Source: Rhodoblastus sp963736175
GTDB lineage: Bacteria > Pseudomonadota > Alphaproteobacteria > Rhizobiales > Beijerinckiaceae
NCBI GenBank assembly: GCA_963736175.1
Contig: CAVTNU010000023.1
Coordinates: forward strand, 58,907 to 122,906
Direction: 5' to 3'
DNA length: 64,000 bases
The position numbers were made by a program, and so were the translations under genes. Below the pieces are notes generated by a model. The model was not told the DNA's origin, did no database searches, and saw nothing but the letters and a program-made list of their open reading frames with translations. Shown here piece by piece: positions 37,106-44,745 of the stretch (the stretch's first letter is position 1; each line of letters opens with the position of its first letter).

Positions 37106-37234
37106 GTTTGTCTCCGTTTCGCCTTCGTTGAGGCGAGCGTTTCGGAACGCTGTTATGAGTTGGAGCGGGGCCTATACACCGCTCGACCGCGTTTGTCGAG
37201 GCGGCCTGGTTTAAAAACGCCGAGCGGCGGCGCC

Positions 37235-38746
37235 CTAGGGGCTTCGAGGACCGGGATCGTCGGGCGCGGCGGCGAGTGGAAAAATCACCGGCTGCGGCGT
37301 CGCGGGCGGTTTTGCCGGTTCGGCGTCGGCCCTCGCCGCTGGCGCGGCGCCCTCTTCAGCCCGCGCCTCGAGCGGAGCCGACAGAGCCAGATCGGGCGCC
37401 GGTTTTTCGATTTCGCGGTCAAGGCTCCGCGCCGCCAGCGTCTCCTCGATCGGCCCGGAAATCTGTTCGGCGTCCTGACTCCAGCGGAAAGCGTCGAGCT
37501 TGCCTGTGGCCGGGGAGACCGGCGCCCAGACGTCGGCGACCACACCATCGGCCATCCAGGCCGGTCCGCGCGGCGCGCGCGCGCCGCGAGCCAGCCATTC
37601 GCGCACCAGCCCTTGCGCGCCGTTCTCGAGATCTTCGATTTCGGCCATAATCAGGCACATGCGTCCGGTCGGGCGTTGACCGGGGGCGATCAACGGCGCC
37701 ATCGCCTCGCGCGCGGCGCCGAAATCGCGGGCGCTGAGCGCGGCTTTGGCCAGCATCATGCGGCTTTCGGGATGATCGGGGGCAAGACGCGCCAGTTTGC
37801 GCGCCCGCGTCAGCCGATCGGCCGAGGAATCGCCTGGACGCATGTCGATATAGGCCTGAGCCAGATCCGGGTGCGGGTGGTTGGAATAAGCTTGTTCGAT
37901 GATCTTCGAGCCGCCCTTCATATCGCCCTTGCGCGACAGCAGGCGGCCGGCCAGAGCCACCGCCGGAACAAGGTCAGGCGCGCGTTTGATGGCGGCGCGC
38001 GCCAGTTTCAGCGCGCTGGCGGGGTCGGTCATTTCCCGGTCGAGCGCGTCGGCGGCGTCGAGCACGGCGAATTGACGTTCGGCTGTCGCCTTGTCGATGA
38101 TTTTCGCCCGCAAGTTCTGTTCGACCGACAATTTCGCCAATTCCCAATCGGCTTTAGCGGCGTGGCGTTCGAGCACCGCCTGGCCGGACCAGCCGAGCGG
38201 GGCGATGCGATGGGCTTGCAGCGCGAGTTGGTGGGCGGCCTCCGCGTCGCCCTTGCGCAAGGCTTCGGCGTGCAGGCCGCGCAGGCCGAGCAGGCGGGTT
38301 TCAGGTCGTTCCGCCATGGCGTGAAAAACGTGCTCGGCGCCGCCCCGGTCGCCAGCGAGCTGCGCCGTCTGGGCGTCGAGCAGCAGGCCAAGCGGCTCGT
38401 GCGGAATATGCTTCTTGACTTCCAGGGCGGCCTTTTTCGCTTGTAGCGCATCGCCGGCTCCCGCCGCGATGATGCCGCGCGAAAGCGCCTCAAAGCCGCG
38501 CGCGCGGCGCCGCGCGCTGGCGGCGAGGCTGACCAACGAGGGAATTTTGAAAATAAAGCGAATCAGACCCCACAACGCCGAGAGGACGATCGCGCAGAGC
38601 AGCATGACCCCGACGCCGATCAGCGGCGAGGTCTCGATATGATAGCCGAGCCAGACCAGGGTCAGCTCGCCGGGCTTCTCCAAAAGCCAGCCAAGGCCGA
38701 ACGCCGCCGCCATAAGCAGGGCCAGAAAGATCAGGGTGCGGATCAT
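37235..38746 (-). CDS. hemY: HemY-like TPR membrane protein
   Basis: A 503-residue HemY (COG3898) protein: two N-terminal membrane segments (about 4-22 and 43-65) followed by a tetratricopeptide-type helical repeat domain reaching about residue 400, facing the periplasm or cytoplasm. The family name comes from its position in the hemCDXY operon; a direct enzymatic role in haem synthesis is not established. Typical pieces are GFEALSRGIIAAGAGDALQAKKAALEV and ERHAAKADWELAKLSVEQNLRAK. The tail is Pro/Ala-rich. It lies 130 bp after the mitofilin-like gene, its usual partner in Hyphomicrobiales. Confidence 0.9.
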   Translation of the reverse strand: MIRTLIFLALLMAAAFGLGWLLEKPGELTLVWLGYHIETSPLIGVGVMLLCAIVLSALWGLIRFIFKIPSLVSLAASARRRARGFEALSRGIIAAGAGDALQAKKAALEVKKHIPHEPLGLLLDAQTAQLAGDRGGAEHVFHAMAERPETRLLGLRGLHAEALRKGDAEAAHQLALQAHRIAPLGWSGQAVLERHAAKADWELAKLSVEQNLRAKIIDKATAERQFAVLDAADALDREMTDPASALKLARAAIKRAPDLVPAVALAGRLLSRKGDMKGGSKIIEQAYSNHPHPDLAQAYIDMRPGDSSADRLTRARKLARLAPDHPESRMMLAKAALSARDFGAAREAMAPLIAPGQRPTGRMCLIMAEIEDLENGAQGLVREWLARGARAPRGPAWMADGVVADVWAPVSPATGKLDAFRWSQDAEQISGPIEETLAARSLDREIEKPAPDLALSAPLEARAEEGAAPAARADAEPAKPPATPQPVIFPLAAAPDDPGPRSP

Positions 38747-38876
38747 CTTGCGCTCGTCAAATAGCGGTTTTCAAAAAATCGGCTCCTGCGTAAAGCCGAT
38801 CCTGACTTGGACGTTCGCCGCGCCGAGGGCGCCGCGAAATTGGCTCTATCGTCTTGTTGGCGCAAGACATGGATAG

Positions 38877-40217
38877 TCACGACTTGGCCTTTCCCAGACC
38901 AGTCAGAGCCTGTTTCAAAATAGTCTGCGCCGCGGCCTGCGCGTTCAGGCGGGCCTGCGCCGCCTTGGCGAAATTTTCGCTGACGGCCTGAGCGGCGGCG
39001 GGCAGTTTTCCGCGCTCAGTCAAGGCGCTGGCGATGTCGCCGCGCACCAGCGCCGCTTCAACACGATCGGCTACCGCCGCGGCGTCCTCGCCGTCGCCTG
39101 TCGCGTCCAACCGCCGTACGCGCACCAGCCGTTTGGCGGCGGCTTCGAAGCGCGCCAGCAAGGAGTCGACCGTTCCGTTTTCCGCGACGGGCGCCTGGCT
39201 GGCGTTCGCCGGAACGGCCGGCGCCGACGCAGCCGCGACGACGCGGGATTTGAGCGCCCTGAAATCGGTGGCGAGCTTTCGGGCGTCCGGTGCGTCGACA
39301 TTGGCGCGCAAGATGGCGATCTGTTCGGGATCGGCGTCAAGACGAGCCAGCGCGTCGATCTCGGTCTGGAAAGTCGTTCCGTCGCGCAGCGCGCCGACAA
39401 GGCTCTGGGCGACGATCGCGCGCGTCGGCGCGTCGCTCGAAACGGCGGCGACGGCGCTCTCGCGCGGCGAAACCGGGGCGCGGGTTTCCGCTTTTTCCGG
39501 CGCCAGCTGCGCTTCGATTTTTTGCAAACGCTCGGTGAGCGCGCCCAGATCGGCTTGCGCCTTGGCGAGTTGCGCCTTCAGCGCCGCAAAGTCCTCGGCC
39601 GCCGCCGGAGCCGTGGCTTGATCGGGCGCGGCGGCCACGCCATAGCCCGGCGCGGCGGGCAATGGAGCGTCCTTTTTCGCCAAGGCCGGCGCGGGCCCCG
39701 CGTCAGTCCCTGGCAAAGGGCTCGCCGTTTGATTCTGCGCCGAGCGGGGCGTCGACTCGGGCGCCGGCGCGGCGAGGACCGCAGCTTGTTTCGGCTCAGG
39801 CGGGACTGCGGGTTCGGGTTTCGCCGACGATGCAATTGATGCGTTTGGCGACGGCGCGGTCTTGACGCCGGCCGCGTCCTTCGGCGCCGGTTTCGCATCC
39901 GGTTCGGCGCTCGCCACAGTCGGCGGGCGCGCCGCCTCGCCATCTTCGCCCTTGTCGGTCATGACCGACCAGCCGTAAACTCCGGCGGCGACGAGCACCG
40001 CGCCAATGGCCGATGAGCCAAGAAGCATGACGAAACTTCGGCGTCGCGCCGGCGCGACGGGAGCATTGGTTTTCGGCGGCGCGGCGCCCGCAGGCGTCAA
40101 TTCCGCGTCCGGTCGAGCAGCGCTTGAGGCCTGTTTGGCCGACTTGGCGGGCCGCTCGGTCAAATCCTGCGCCTCGCCTTCAATAATGGGCGGGTTACGC
40201 AGACCGCCGGTATTCAT
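38877..40217 (-). CDS. Mitofilin-like (COG4223) membrane protein, N-terminus possibly shortened
   Basis: A 446-residue inner-membrane protein from ATG 40217 (AGAAGG upstream). One membrane segment at about 63-85 (FVMLLGSSAIGAVLVAAG) is followed by a long Ala/Pro-rich low-complexity region, a coiled coil (about 209-240, FAALKAQLAKAQADLGALTERLQ) and a helical C-terminal mitofilin-like domain. Alphaproteobacterial homologues sit before hemY and are related to mitochondrial Mic60, acting in inner-membrane organisation. The same frame is open and coding-like for 24 more codons upstream and then meets an amber codon directly after a perfectly placed ATG at 40298, described separately. Confidence 0.85.
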   Translation of the reverse strand: MNTGGLRNPPIIEGEAQDLTERPAKSAKQASSAARPDAELTPAGAAPPKTNAPVAPARRRSFVMLLGSSAIGAVLVAAGVYGWSVMTDKGEDGEAARPPTVASAEPDAKPAPKDAAGVKTAPSPNASIASSAKPEPAVPPEPKQAAVLAAPAPESTPRSAQNQTASPLPGTDAGPAPALAKKDAPLPAAPGYGVAAAPDQATAPAAAEDFAALKAQLAKAQADLGALTERLQKIEAQLAPEKAETRAPVSPRESAVAAVSSDAPTRAIVAQSLVGALRDGTTFQTEIDALARLDADPEQIAILRANVDAPDARKLATDFRALKSRVVAAASAPAVPANASQAPVAENGTVDSLLARFEAAAKRLVRVRRLDATGDGEDAAAVADRVEAALVRGDIASALTERGKLPAAAQAVSENFAKAAQARLNAQAAAQTILKQALTGLGKAKS

Positions 40218-40289
40218 CCCGGCCTTCTCAGTCTCGGCGATTTTGGCTTTGTCGTCGTCTCCGGCGCCGTCCGCGGGTTCGCCAATAAC

Positions 40290-40298
40290 CTAACTCAT
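40290..40298 (-). other. Start-Ser-amber at the head of the mitofilin-like frame
   Basis: On the - strand AGGAG-CCGCGC-ATG-AGT-TAG: an ideal Shine-Dalgarno and ATG (40298-40296), one serine codon, then TAG (40292-40290). The frame then continues without a stop (VIGEPADGAGDDDKAKIAET) into the mitofilin-like gene at 40217. Either codon 3 has mutated to amber, for example from CAG, or this is a two-codon leader ORF. Translation would then begin again at 40217. Confidence 0.7.
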
Positions 40299-40422
40299 GC
40301 GCGGCTCCTGCCCACCGGCGTCGCCAACCGTCGGACGCCGCCATAACTTATTAAAATGCCTCGATCACCGCTGAAAATAGCGGCGAACAGCAACGTTCTT
40401 ATAAAGCAAAAAACGACGAAGG

Positions 40423-41301
40423 TCAGCCCTGAGCGGCTATGGCCTCGGCGATCGCGACGGTGCGGCGTCCCATTTCGGCGTGCAGGCGCTCAACCATTTT
40501 TCCATCGATCTGCAACGCGCCCTTGGCGGCGTTTTCCGGCGCGTCGAAAATCTCGATGACCTTGCGGGCGAACGCAACTTCTTCTGGCGCGGGGGCGAAC
40601 ACCTCGTTGCACGCGTCGACCTGTTTGGGATGGATAAGCGTCTTGCCGTCCATGCCAAGATCGCGGCCCTGTTCGCACTCGGCGCGCAGGCCCGCTTCGT
40701 TTGAGAAGTCGTTGTAGACGCCGTCGATAATATCGACGCCATGGGCGCGGGCGGCGGCGACGCAGATCGACAGATAGGTCAGCATCGAGGGGCGGCCCGG
40801 CGTCAGCCGCGCGCGCGTTTCCTTGGCGATGTCGTTGGTGCCCATGACGAGCGCGGCGAGCAGCGAGGCCGGATCGATCGCCGCGCGCACGATCGAATCG
40901 GCGTTGAGGATGGCGGCGGGGGTCTCCATCATCGCCCAGATGCGGGTATGTTCGGGCGCGGCGGCTTCGCGCAGCGCCCGCGCCGCCAGCATGATATCGC
41001 CGGGCGTTGAGACCTTGGGGATTAAAATGGCGTCCGGTCCCGCGGCGGCCGCGGCGGCAAGGTCATCCTTGCCCCAGGGCGTCAAGGAGCCGTTGACGCG
41101 GATGACGATTTCGCGTCGGCCGAAGCCGCCCGCCTTGACGGCGGCGACGACTTGTTCGCGCGCCAGAACCTTGGCGTCGGGCGCGACGGCGTCCTCCAAA
41201 TCGAGAATCAGCGCGTCGGCGTTGATGGTCTTGGCTTTTTCAAGCGCGCGGGCGTTGGAGCCGGGCATGTAAAGCACGCTGCGACGCGGACGAAAGCTCA
41301 T
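40423..41301 (-). CDS. HpcH/HpaI-family CoA-ester lyase (citrate lyase beta / malyl-CoA lyase-like)
   Basis: A 292-residue CoA-ester lyase or thioesterase of the CitE/Mcl family. ATG 41301 has GGAGG eight bases upstream. The N-terminus MSFRPRRSVLYMPGSNARALEKA with ADALILDLEDAVAP is diagnostic, the metal-binding acid lies in the WAMMETPAAILNAD region, and LTPGRPSMLTYLSICVAAARAHGVDIIDGVYNDFSN and GMDGKTLIHPKQVDACNEVF complete it. Substrates in the family include citramalyl-, malyl- and beta-methylmalyl-CoA; the sequence alone does not settle which. With succinyl-CoA synthetase and 3-oxoacid CoA-transferase in the window, a role in C4/C5 CoA ester metabolism fits. Confidence 0.9.
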   Translation of the reverse strand: MSFRPRRSVLYMPGSNARALEKAKTINADALILDLEDAVAPDAKVLAREQVVAAVKAGGFGRREIVIRVNGSLTPWGKDDLAAAAAAGPDAILIPKVSTPGDIMLAARALREAAAPEHTRIWAMMETPAAILNADSIVRAAIDPASLLAALVMGTNDIAKETRARLTPGRPSMLTYLSICVAAARAHGVDIIDGVYNDFSNEAGLRAECEQGRDLGMDGKTLIHPKQVDACNEVFAPAPEEVAFARKVIEIFDAPENAAKGALQIDGKMVERLHAEMGRRTVAIAEAIAAQG

Positions 41302-41704
41302 ATATTCGCCTCCCTGGGCATTAGTTCGCAAAGTTGTCGGACTTTTCGGAGTATAAAGCGGAATTCAGGCCGCCTTTGCCGAAGATGGCGAGGCGAATGC
41401 GGCGCAACATATTGCCTTCGGCGCTTTCACGCTATTGTCATTTTGCAGTTTTGGTAACTGACGCGTGGACAATTCGTTCAGGCCGAAGGATGGGATTGCC
41501 GGTGTCGGCGCATTGCGGCAAAACAGCGCCGAAATCAGCGGTTTTGCCGGAAAGGGAATTCGGCGCCCGTGGTTTCGTCCGTCTGGCGCGGAGTCCGAAC
41601 CGGGCTTCGCTCTTTATCGATAAAGCTCTGATATAGAATAAAAGTCGAAAGATGGCCGGTTGCTTCGATAAAAGCGGCCGGCTCCAAAATGCAGGTCAAC
41701 CATC
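41302..41704. other. Intergenic region upstream of carbonic anhydrase
   Basis: This 403-bp gap between the CoA-lyase gene (-) and the carbonic anhydrase gene (+) holds no supported gene. Its last 95 bases carry a perfect palindrome CTTTATCGATAAAG (41612-41625), an AT-rich stretch with TATAGAAT that could be a -10, and a 5'-leader hairpin at 41655-41682. The first 280 bases show nothing I recognise. Confidence 0.5.
41655..41682 (+). promoter_or_regulatory. 5'-leader hairpin before carbonic anhydrase
   Basis: GCCGGTTGC (41655-41663) pairs with GCGGCCGGC (41674-41682) over nine base pairs, two of them G-U in RNA, with loop TTCGATAAAA. It lies 22 bases before the start codon. No T-run follows, so it is more likely an mRNA stability or translation element than a terminator. 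Confidence 0.4.
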
Positions 41705-42400
41705 ATGACGTCATCGGTTTTCCCGCAGCGGCTAAGGCAAGGTTACGAGGCCTTTCTCGGCGGACGTTTCGGCCGCGAGCGCCAAAGATACGAGGAATTG
41801 GCCGAGAACGGTCAGAAGCCGAGCATTCTGCTGATCGGCTGCTGCGATTCGCGCGTCGCGCCGGAGTTGATCTTTGACGCCGGGCCGGGCGAGATTTTTG
41901 TCGTGCGCAATGTCGCCAATCTAGCGCCGCCCTACGCGCCCAACGACGATTATCACGGCACGTCCGCCGCGATCGAATTCGCCGTCATGGGCCTGAAAGT
42001 GCAGCATATCGTCGTCATGGGCCATGCGCAGTGCGGCGGCGTGCGCGCTTACGCAGACATTGAAAACGACCCATACCTCAGGCCTTTGGCGCCGGGCGAC
42101 TTCATCGGGCGCTGGATCAAGCTGATGGCGCCGGCGGCGGCCCGGCTCGACGCGCCGAACGAACCCTTGCGTGAATGGTCGGAGCGGCTGGCGCTCGAAT
42201 CGATCAAACAGAGCCTGACCAACCTGCGCAGCTTTCCCTATATTAGAACGCTCGAACATCGCGGTTGGCTGTCGCTGCACGGCGCTTATTTCGGCGTGGC
42301 GACCGGCAAGCTGCTCGCTCTTGACGAGCAGTCCGGCGAGTTCGAGCAGGTCAGCGCCGAAGCGCACAGCGCGGCGCACGCCACTATCCCGCGATTCTGA
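41705..42400 (+). CDS. Beta-class carbonic anhydrase
   Basis: Zinc enzyme interconverting CO2 and bicarbonate, 231 residues, cytoplasmic. Zinc ligands are C46, H107 and C110, with the catalytic dyad D48 and R50 (GCCDSR, then GHAQCGG). FVVRNVANLAPPY (65-77) and GTSAAIEFAV are typical of the alphaproteobacterial plant-like clade. Bicarbonate supply for carboxylases or pH balance is the expected role. The gene stands alone with its own structured leader; the TetR gene downstream is separated by 286 bp. Confidence 0.96.
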   Translation: MTSSVFPQRLRQGYEAFLGGRFGRERQRYEELAENGQKPSILLIGCCDSRVAPELIFDAGPGEIFVVRNVANLAPPYAPNDDYHGTSAAIEFAVMGLKVQHIVVMGHAQCGGVRAYADIENDPYLRPLAPGDFIGRWIKLMAPAAARLDAPNEPLREWSERLALESIKQSLTNLRSFPYIRTLEHRGWLSLHGAYFGVATGKLLALDEQSGEFEQVSAEAHSAAHATIPRF

Positions 42401-42686
42401 TTCTCCTGGAACGCCGTTCGCGGACGAAATTTACAAGCCGTTTACTTTCGAAAATAAGTAACTAATAGTATGTACAATTTTTGCACCGCAAACTCCTCGC
42501 ATCAGCCTTCAAACGGGGCGGTACCCAGCAGCCGCGCCGCGTCAGGCGTCGATAAACAAATATGTTCATTCGGCTGATGGCGATGACGCAGGGCGCCTAG
42601 CCGATTGGCGATGGCCGCGCCCACGACGCCAACCCGCCGTCGGAGCGACTTGCGTCAACGATGTAATACAAGTTACACTTATTTCG
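42401..42686. other. AT-rich intergenic region before the TetR gene
   Basis: No gene is seen in these 286 bases. The stretch at about 42429-42487 is markedly AT-rich for this chromosome and contains GTTTACTT...AAGTAAC, an imperfect inverted repeat. The last 25 bases hold the probable TetR operator. The middle is GC-rich without recognisable signals. Confidence 0.5.
42662..42677. promoter_or_regulatory. Candidate operator of the TetR regulator
   Basis: TGTAA-TACAAG-TTACA, a 16-base inverted repeat ending nine bases before the TetR start codon. TetR-family repressors commonly bind such palindromes over their own promoters. Position and symmetry are seen; binding is inferred. Confidence 0.5.
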
Positions 42687-43277
42687 ATGGACGAATCAGT
42701 CAACCAGAAGCCCTTGTCCAAACGCGACGACATTCTGCGGGCGGCGAAGGAATTGTTGTGGGAGCGCGGTTATGAGGCGACCAGCCCGCGCGACATCATG
42801 GATCGTTCCGGCGCCGGACAGGGCAGTCTCTACCATCATTTCGATGGCAAGCTCGCTCTGGCCCTGGTCGCGCTCCAAGCGATCGCGGACGAGGAAATCG
42901 CGGAAATCGATAAGATTTTCGCCGTCGAAAAGAGGCCGCGGCGAAAGATCGAAGATTATCTCAGCCGTGAGCGACAGGCCCTGCGCGGCTGCCGCATGGC
43001 GCGGCTAGCCTATGAAGGCGCGATGGAGGACGAACGGTTTCGCGCGCCGATAGCCGAATGCCTGCAGAGAATCGAGGACCATCTGCGCGACGCTTTGGCG
43101 CAGATGCGTTCGGAGGGCTCCGTGCCGATAGCCCTGGAGTCGGAAAAGCTGGCGGCGACGTTTTTAGCGGTCGTCGAGGGCGGCTTTATCCTGGCGCGCG
43201 TCTTTTGGAACGAGCAAAAAATGCGCGACGCGCTCGACGGCGCGCGCGATCTCCTGCACGCTTTGGCGCTCAGGTGA
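42687..43277 (+). CDS. TetR/AcrR-family transcriptional regulator
   Basis: A 196-residue one-component regulator. The N-terminal helix-turn-helix (about 12-58) reads KRDDILRAAKELLWERGYEA followed by TSPRDIMDRSGAGQGSLYHHF, close to the TetR consensus. The ligand domain contains ARLAYEGAMEDERFRAPIAECLQRIEDHL, reminiscent of the LmrA/YxaF-like C-terminal class. The ligand is unknown. It has no same-strand partner gene and a palindrome over its own promoter, so autoregulation is likely and the main target lies elsewhere or among divergent neighbours. Confidence 0.92.
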   Translation: MDESVNQKPLSKRDDILRAAKELLWERGYEATSPRDIMDRSGAGQGSLYHHFDGKLALALVALQAIADEEIAEIDKIFAVEKRPRRKIEDYLSRERQALRGCRMARLAYEGAMEDERFRAPIAECLQRIEDHLRDALAQMRSEGSVPIALESEKLAATFLAVVEGGFILARVFWNEQKMRDALDGARDLLHALALR

Positions 43278-43301
43278 GGCGCCGGGACCGGGCCCGGCGC
43301 C
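43278..43301. terminator. Bidirectional hairpin between tetR and asd
   Basis: A perfect 9-bp inverted repeat (GGCGCCGGG at 43278-43286, CCCGGCGCC at 43293-43301) starts immediately after the tetR stop and ends 12 bases before the asd stop. Convergent placement suggests shared termination, though no T-tract is present. Confidence 0.5.
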
Positions 43302-43313
43302 GCCCATAGCCGT

Positions 43314-44348
43314 TCAGGCCGCCTTCTGCTTCGGCTGGATCAGCTTGCGGTTGATCAGACATTCGGCGATCTGTACGGCGTTGAGCGCGGCGCCTTTGCG
43401 CAGATTGTCGGACACGCACCAGAAGGCCAGCCCGTTTTCCACCGTCGCGTCCTCACGGATGCGCGAAACATAGGTGGCGTCCTCGCCCGCCGCTTCGTGC
43501 GGGGTGATGTAGCCGCCCGGTTCATGCTTGTCGATGACGAGAACGCCGGGCGCCTCGCGCAGCAGGTTGCGCGCTTCGTCGGCGGTGATCGGCCGTTCGA
43601 ATTCGACGTTGACGCTCTCCGAATGGGAGATGAACACCGGCACGCGCACGCAGGTCGCCGTCAGCTTGATCTTCGGGTCGAGAATTTTCTTGGTCTCGGC
43701 CATCATCTTCCACTCTTCCTTGGTGAAGCCGTCTTCCATGAAGACGTCGATCTGCGGAATGAGGTTGAAGGCGATGCGCTTGGGAAATTTCTTGCTTTCG
43801 ACCTGATCGGAGACGAACACGGCGCGGGTCTGGGCGAACAATTCGTCCATGCCTTCCTTGCCGGCGCCGGAGACCGATTGATAGGTCGACACGACGACGC
43901 GCTTGATCTTCGCCTTATCGTGCAGGGGTTTTAGCGCGACCACGAGCTGGGCTGTCGAACAATTGGGGTTGGCGATGATGTTCTTCTTGGCGAAGCCCTT
44001 GAGCGCGTCGGCGTTGACCTCCGGCACGACCAAGGGGACGTCCGCGTCATAGCGCCAGGCGGAGGAATTATCGATGACGACGCAGCCTTGCGCGGCGATC
44101 TTCGGCGACCATTCCTTCGAGACCGCGCCGCCGGCCGACATCAGAGCGATATCGCAGCCGGAAAAATCATAGGTGTCGAGGTGCTTGCACTTGAGAACCT
44201 TGTCGCCATAGGAGACTTCCGTACCGATCGAGCGCGAGGAGGCGAGCGCCACCACTTCGTCCGCCGGAAAACGGCGTTCGGCAAGAATATCCAGCATTTC
44301 GCGGCCCACGTTGCCCGTGGCGCCAACGACGGCGACCTTATAACCCAT
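43314..44348 (-). CDS. asd: Aspartate-semialdehyde dehydrogenase
   Basis: NADPH-dependent reduction of aspartyl phosphate to aspartate semialdehyde, the branch point to lysine/diaminopimelate, threonine and methionine. The 344-residue product has the Rossmann motif VVGATGNVGREML (7-19), the nucleophile C130 in IIANPNCSTAQLV and the substrate-binding stretch YQSVSGAGKEGMDEL. ATG 44348 has GGAGA upstream. It is monocistronic, with leuB not adjacent, and a repeat unit lies 10 bases upstream of the start. Confidence 0.97.
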   Translation of the reverse strand: MGYKVAVVGATGNVGREMLDILAERRFPADEVVALASSRSIGTEVSYGDKVLKCKHLDTYDFSGCDIALMSAGGAVSKEWSPKIAAQGCVVIDNSSAWRYDADVPLVVPEVNADALKGFAKKNIIANPNCSTAQLVVALKPLHDKAKIKRVVVSTYQSVSGAGKEGMDELFAQTRAVFVSDQVESKKFPKRIAFNLIPQIDVFMEDGFTKEEWKMMAETKKILDPKIKLTATCVRVPVFISHSESVNVEFERPITADEARNLLREAPGVLVIDKHEPGGYITPHEAAGEDATYVSRIREDATVENGLAFWCVSDNLRKGAALNAVQIAECLINRKLIQPKQKAA

Positions 44349-44745
44349 GTCCGTCTCCTAGAGCATATTCCCGAAAACGCTTTTTGCCGTTCTGGACAAG
44401 AATATGCGGTTAAACAAGTAGCTAAGGCGCCTCGTCCGATCGGAGCGGAATGTCGGCGCCAAGAAGCATATCGCCGTCAAGCCGCCTGACTCGCCGGATC
44501 GGAATATGCAACGGAACAATTCACTAGAGGGATTTTCCGATATTGCCAAATCGCTCTGGAATTACGCCGGTCTGCCTACAGCAAGGCGGGCCGGAGGGCA
44601 ATGCGCGATTGACCGCGCGCCTTTGGCGCGGCGTCGGAGATGCGCGTCGGCCGATTTCGGAGACATTCGTTCCGTCCAGCCTGACGCAAAAACTTGAATA
44701 ATCGTCTTTTTTTGGACAAAAATGCGTCGGTCTTTCCAGTCCGCG
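44349..44745. other. Intergenic region between asd and the chemoreceptor gene
   Basis: These 397 bases lie upstream of asd (-) and downstream of the chemoreceptor gene (-). They contain one intergenic repeat unit (44358-44415) and a second GGAATATGC...CTAGAG patch near 44490-44527 that may be a decayed copy. No ORF with coding character, tRNA or lysine riboswitch was recognised. A TCTTTTTTT stretch at 44704 is on the wrong strand to end the chemoreceptor transcript. Confidence 0.5.
44358..44415. repeat. Intergenic palindromic repeat unit, copy 2
   Basis: Begins CTAGAGCATATTCCCGAAAA and ends GGACAAGAATATGCGGTTAA; the ends GCATATTC and GAATATGC are inverted repeats, so the unit folds on itself. 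It matches the layout of the element at 25002 and of CTAGAGCAT-type repeats seen across Hyphomicrobiales. It sits directly upstream of asd. Confidence 0.6.
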
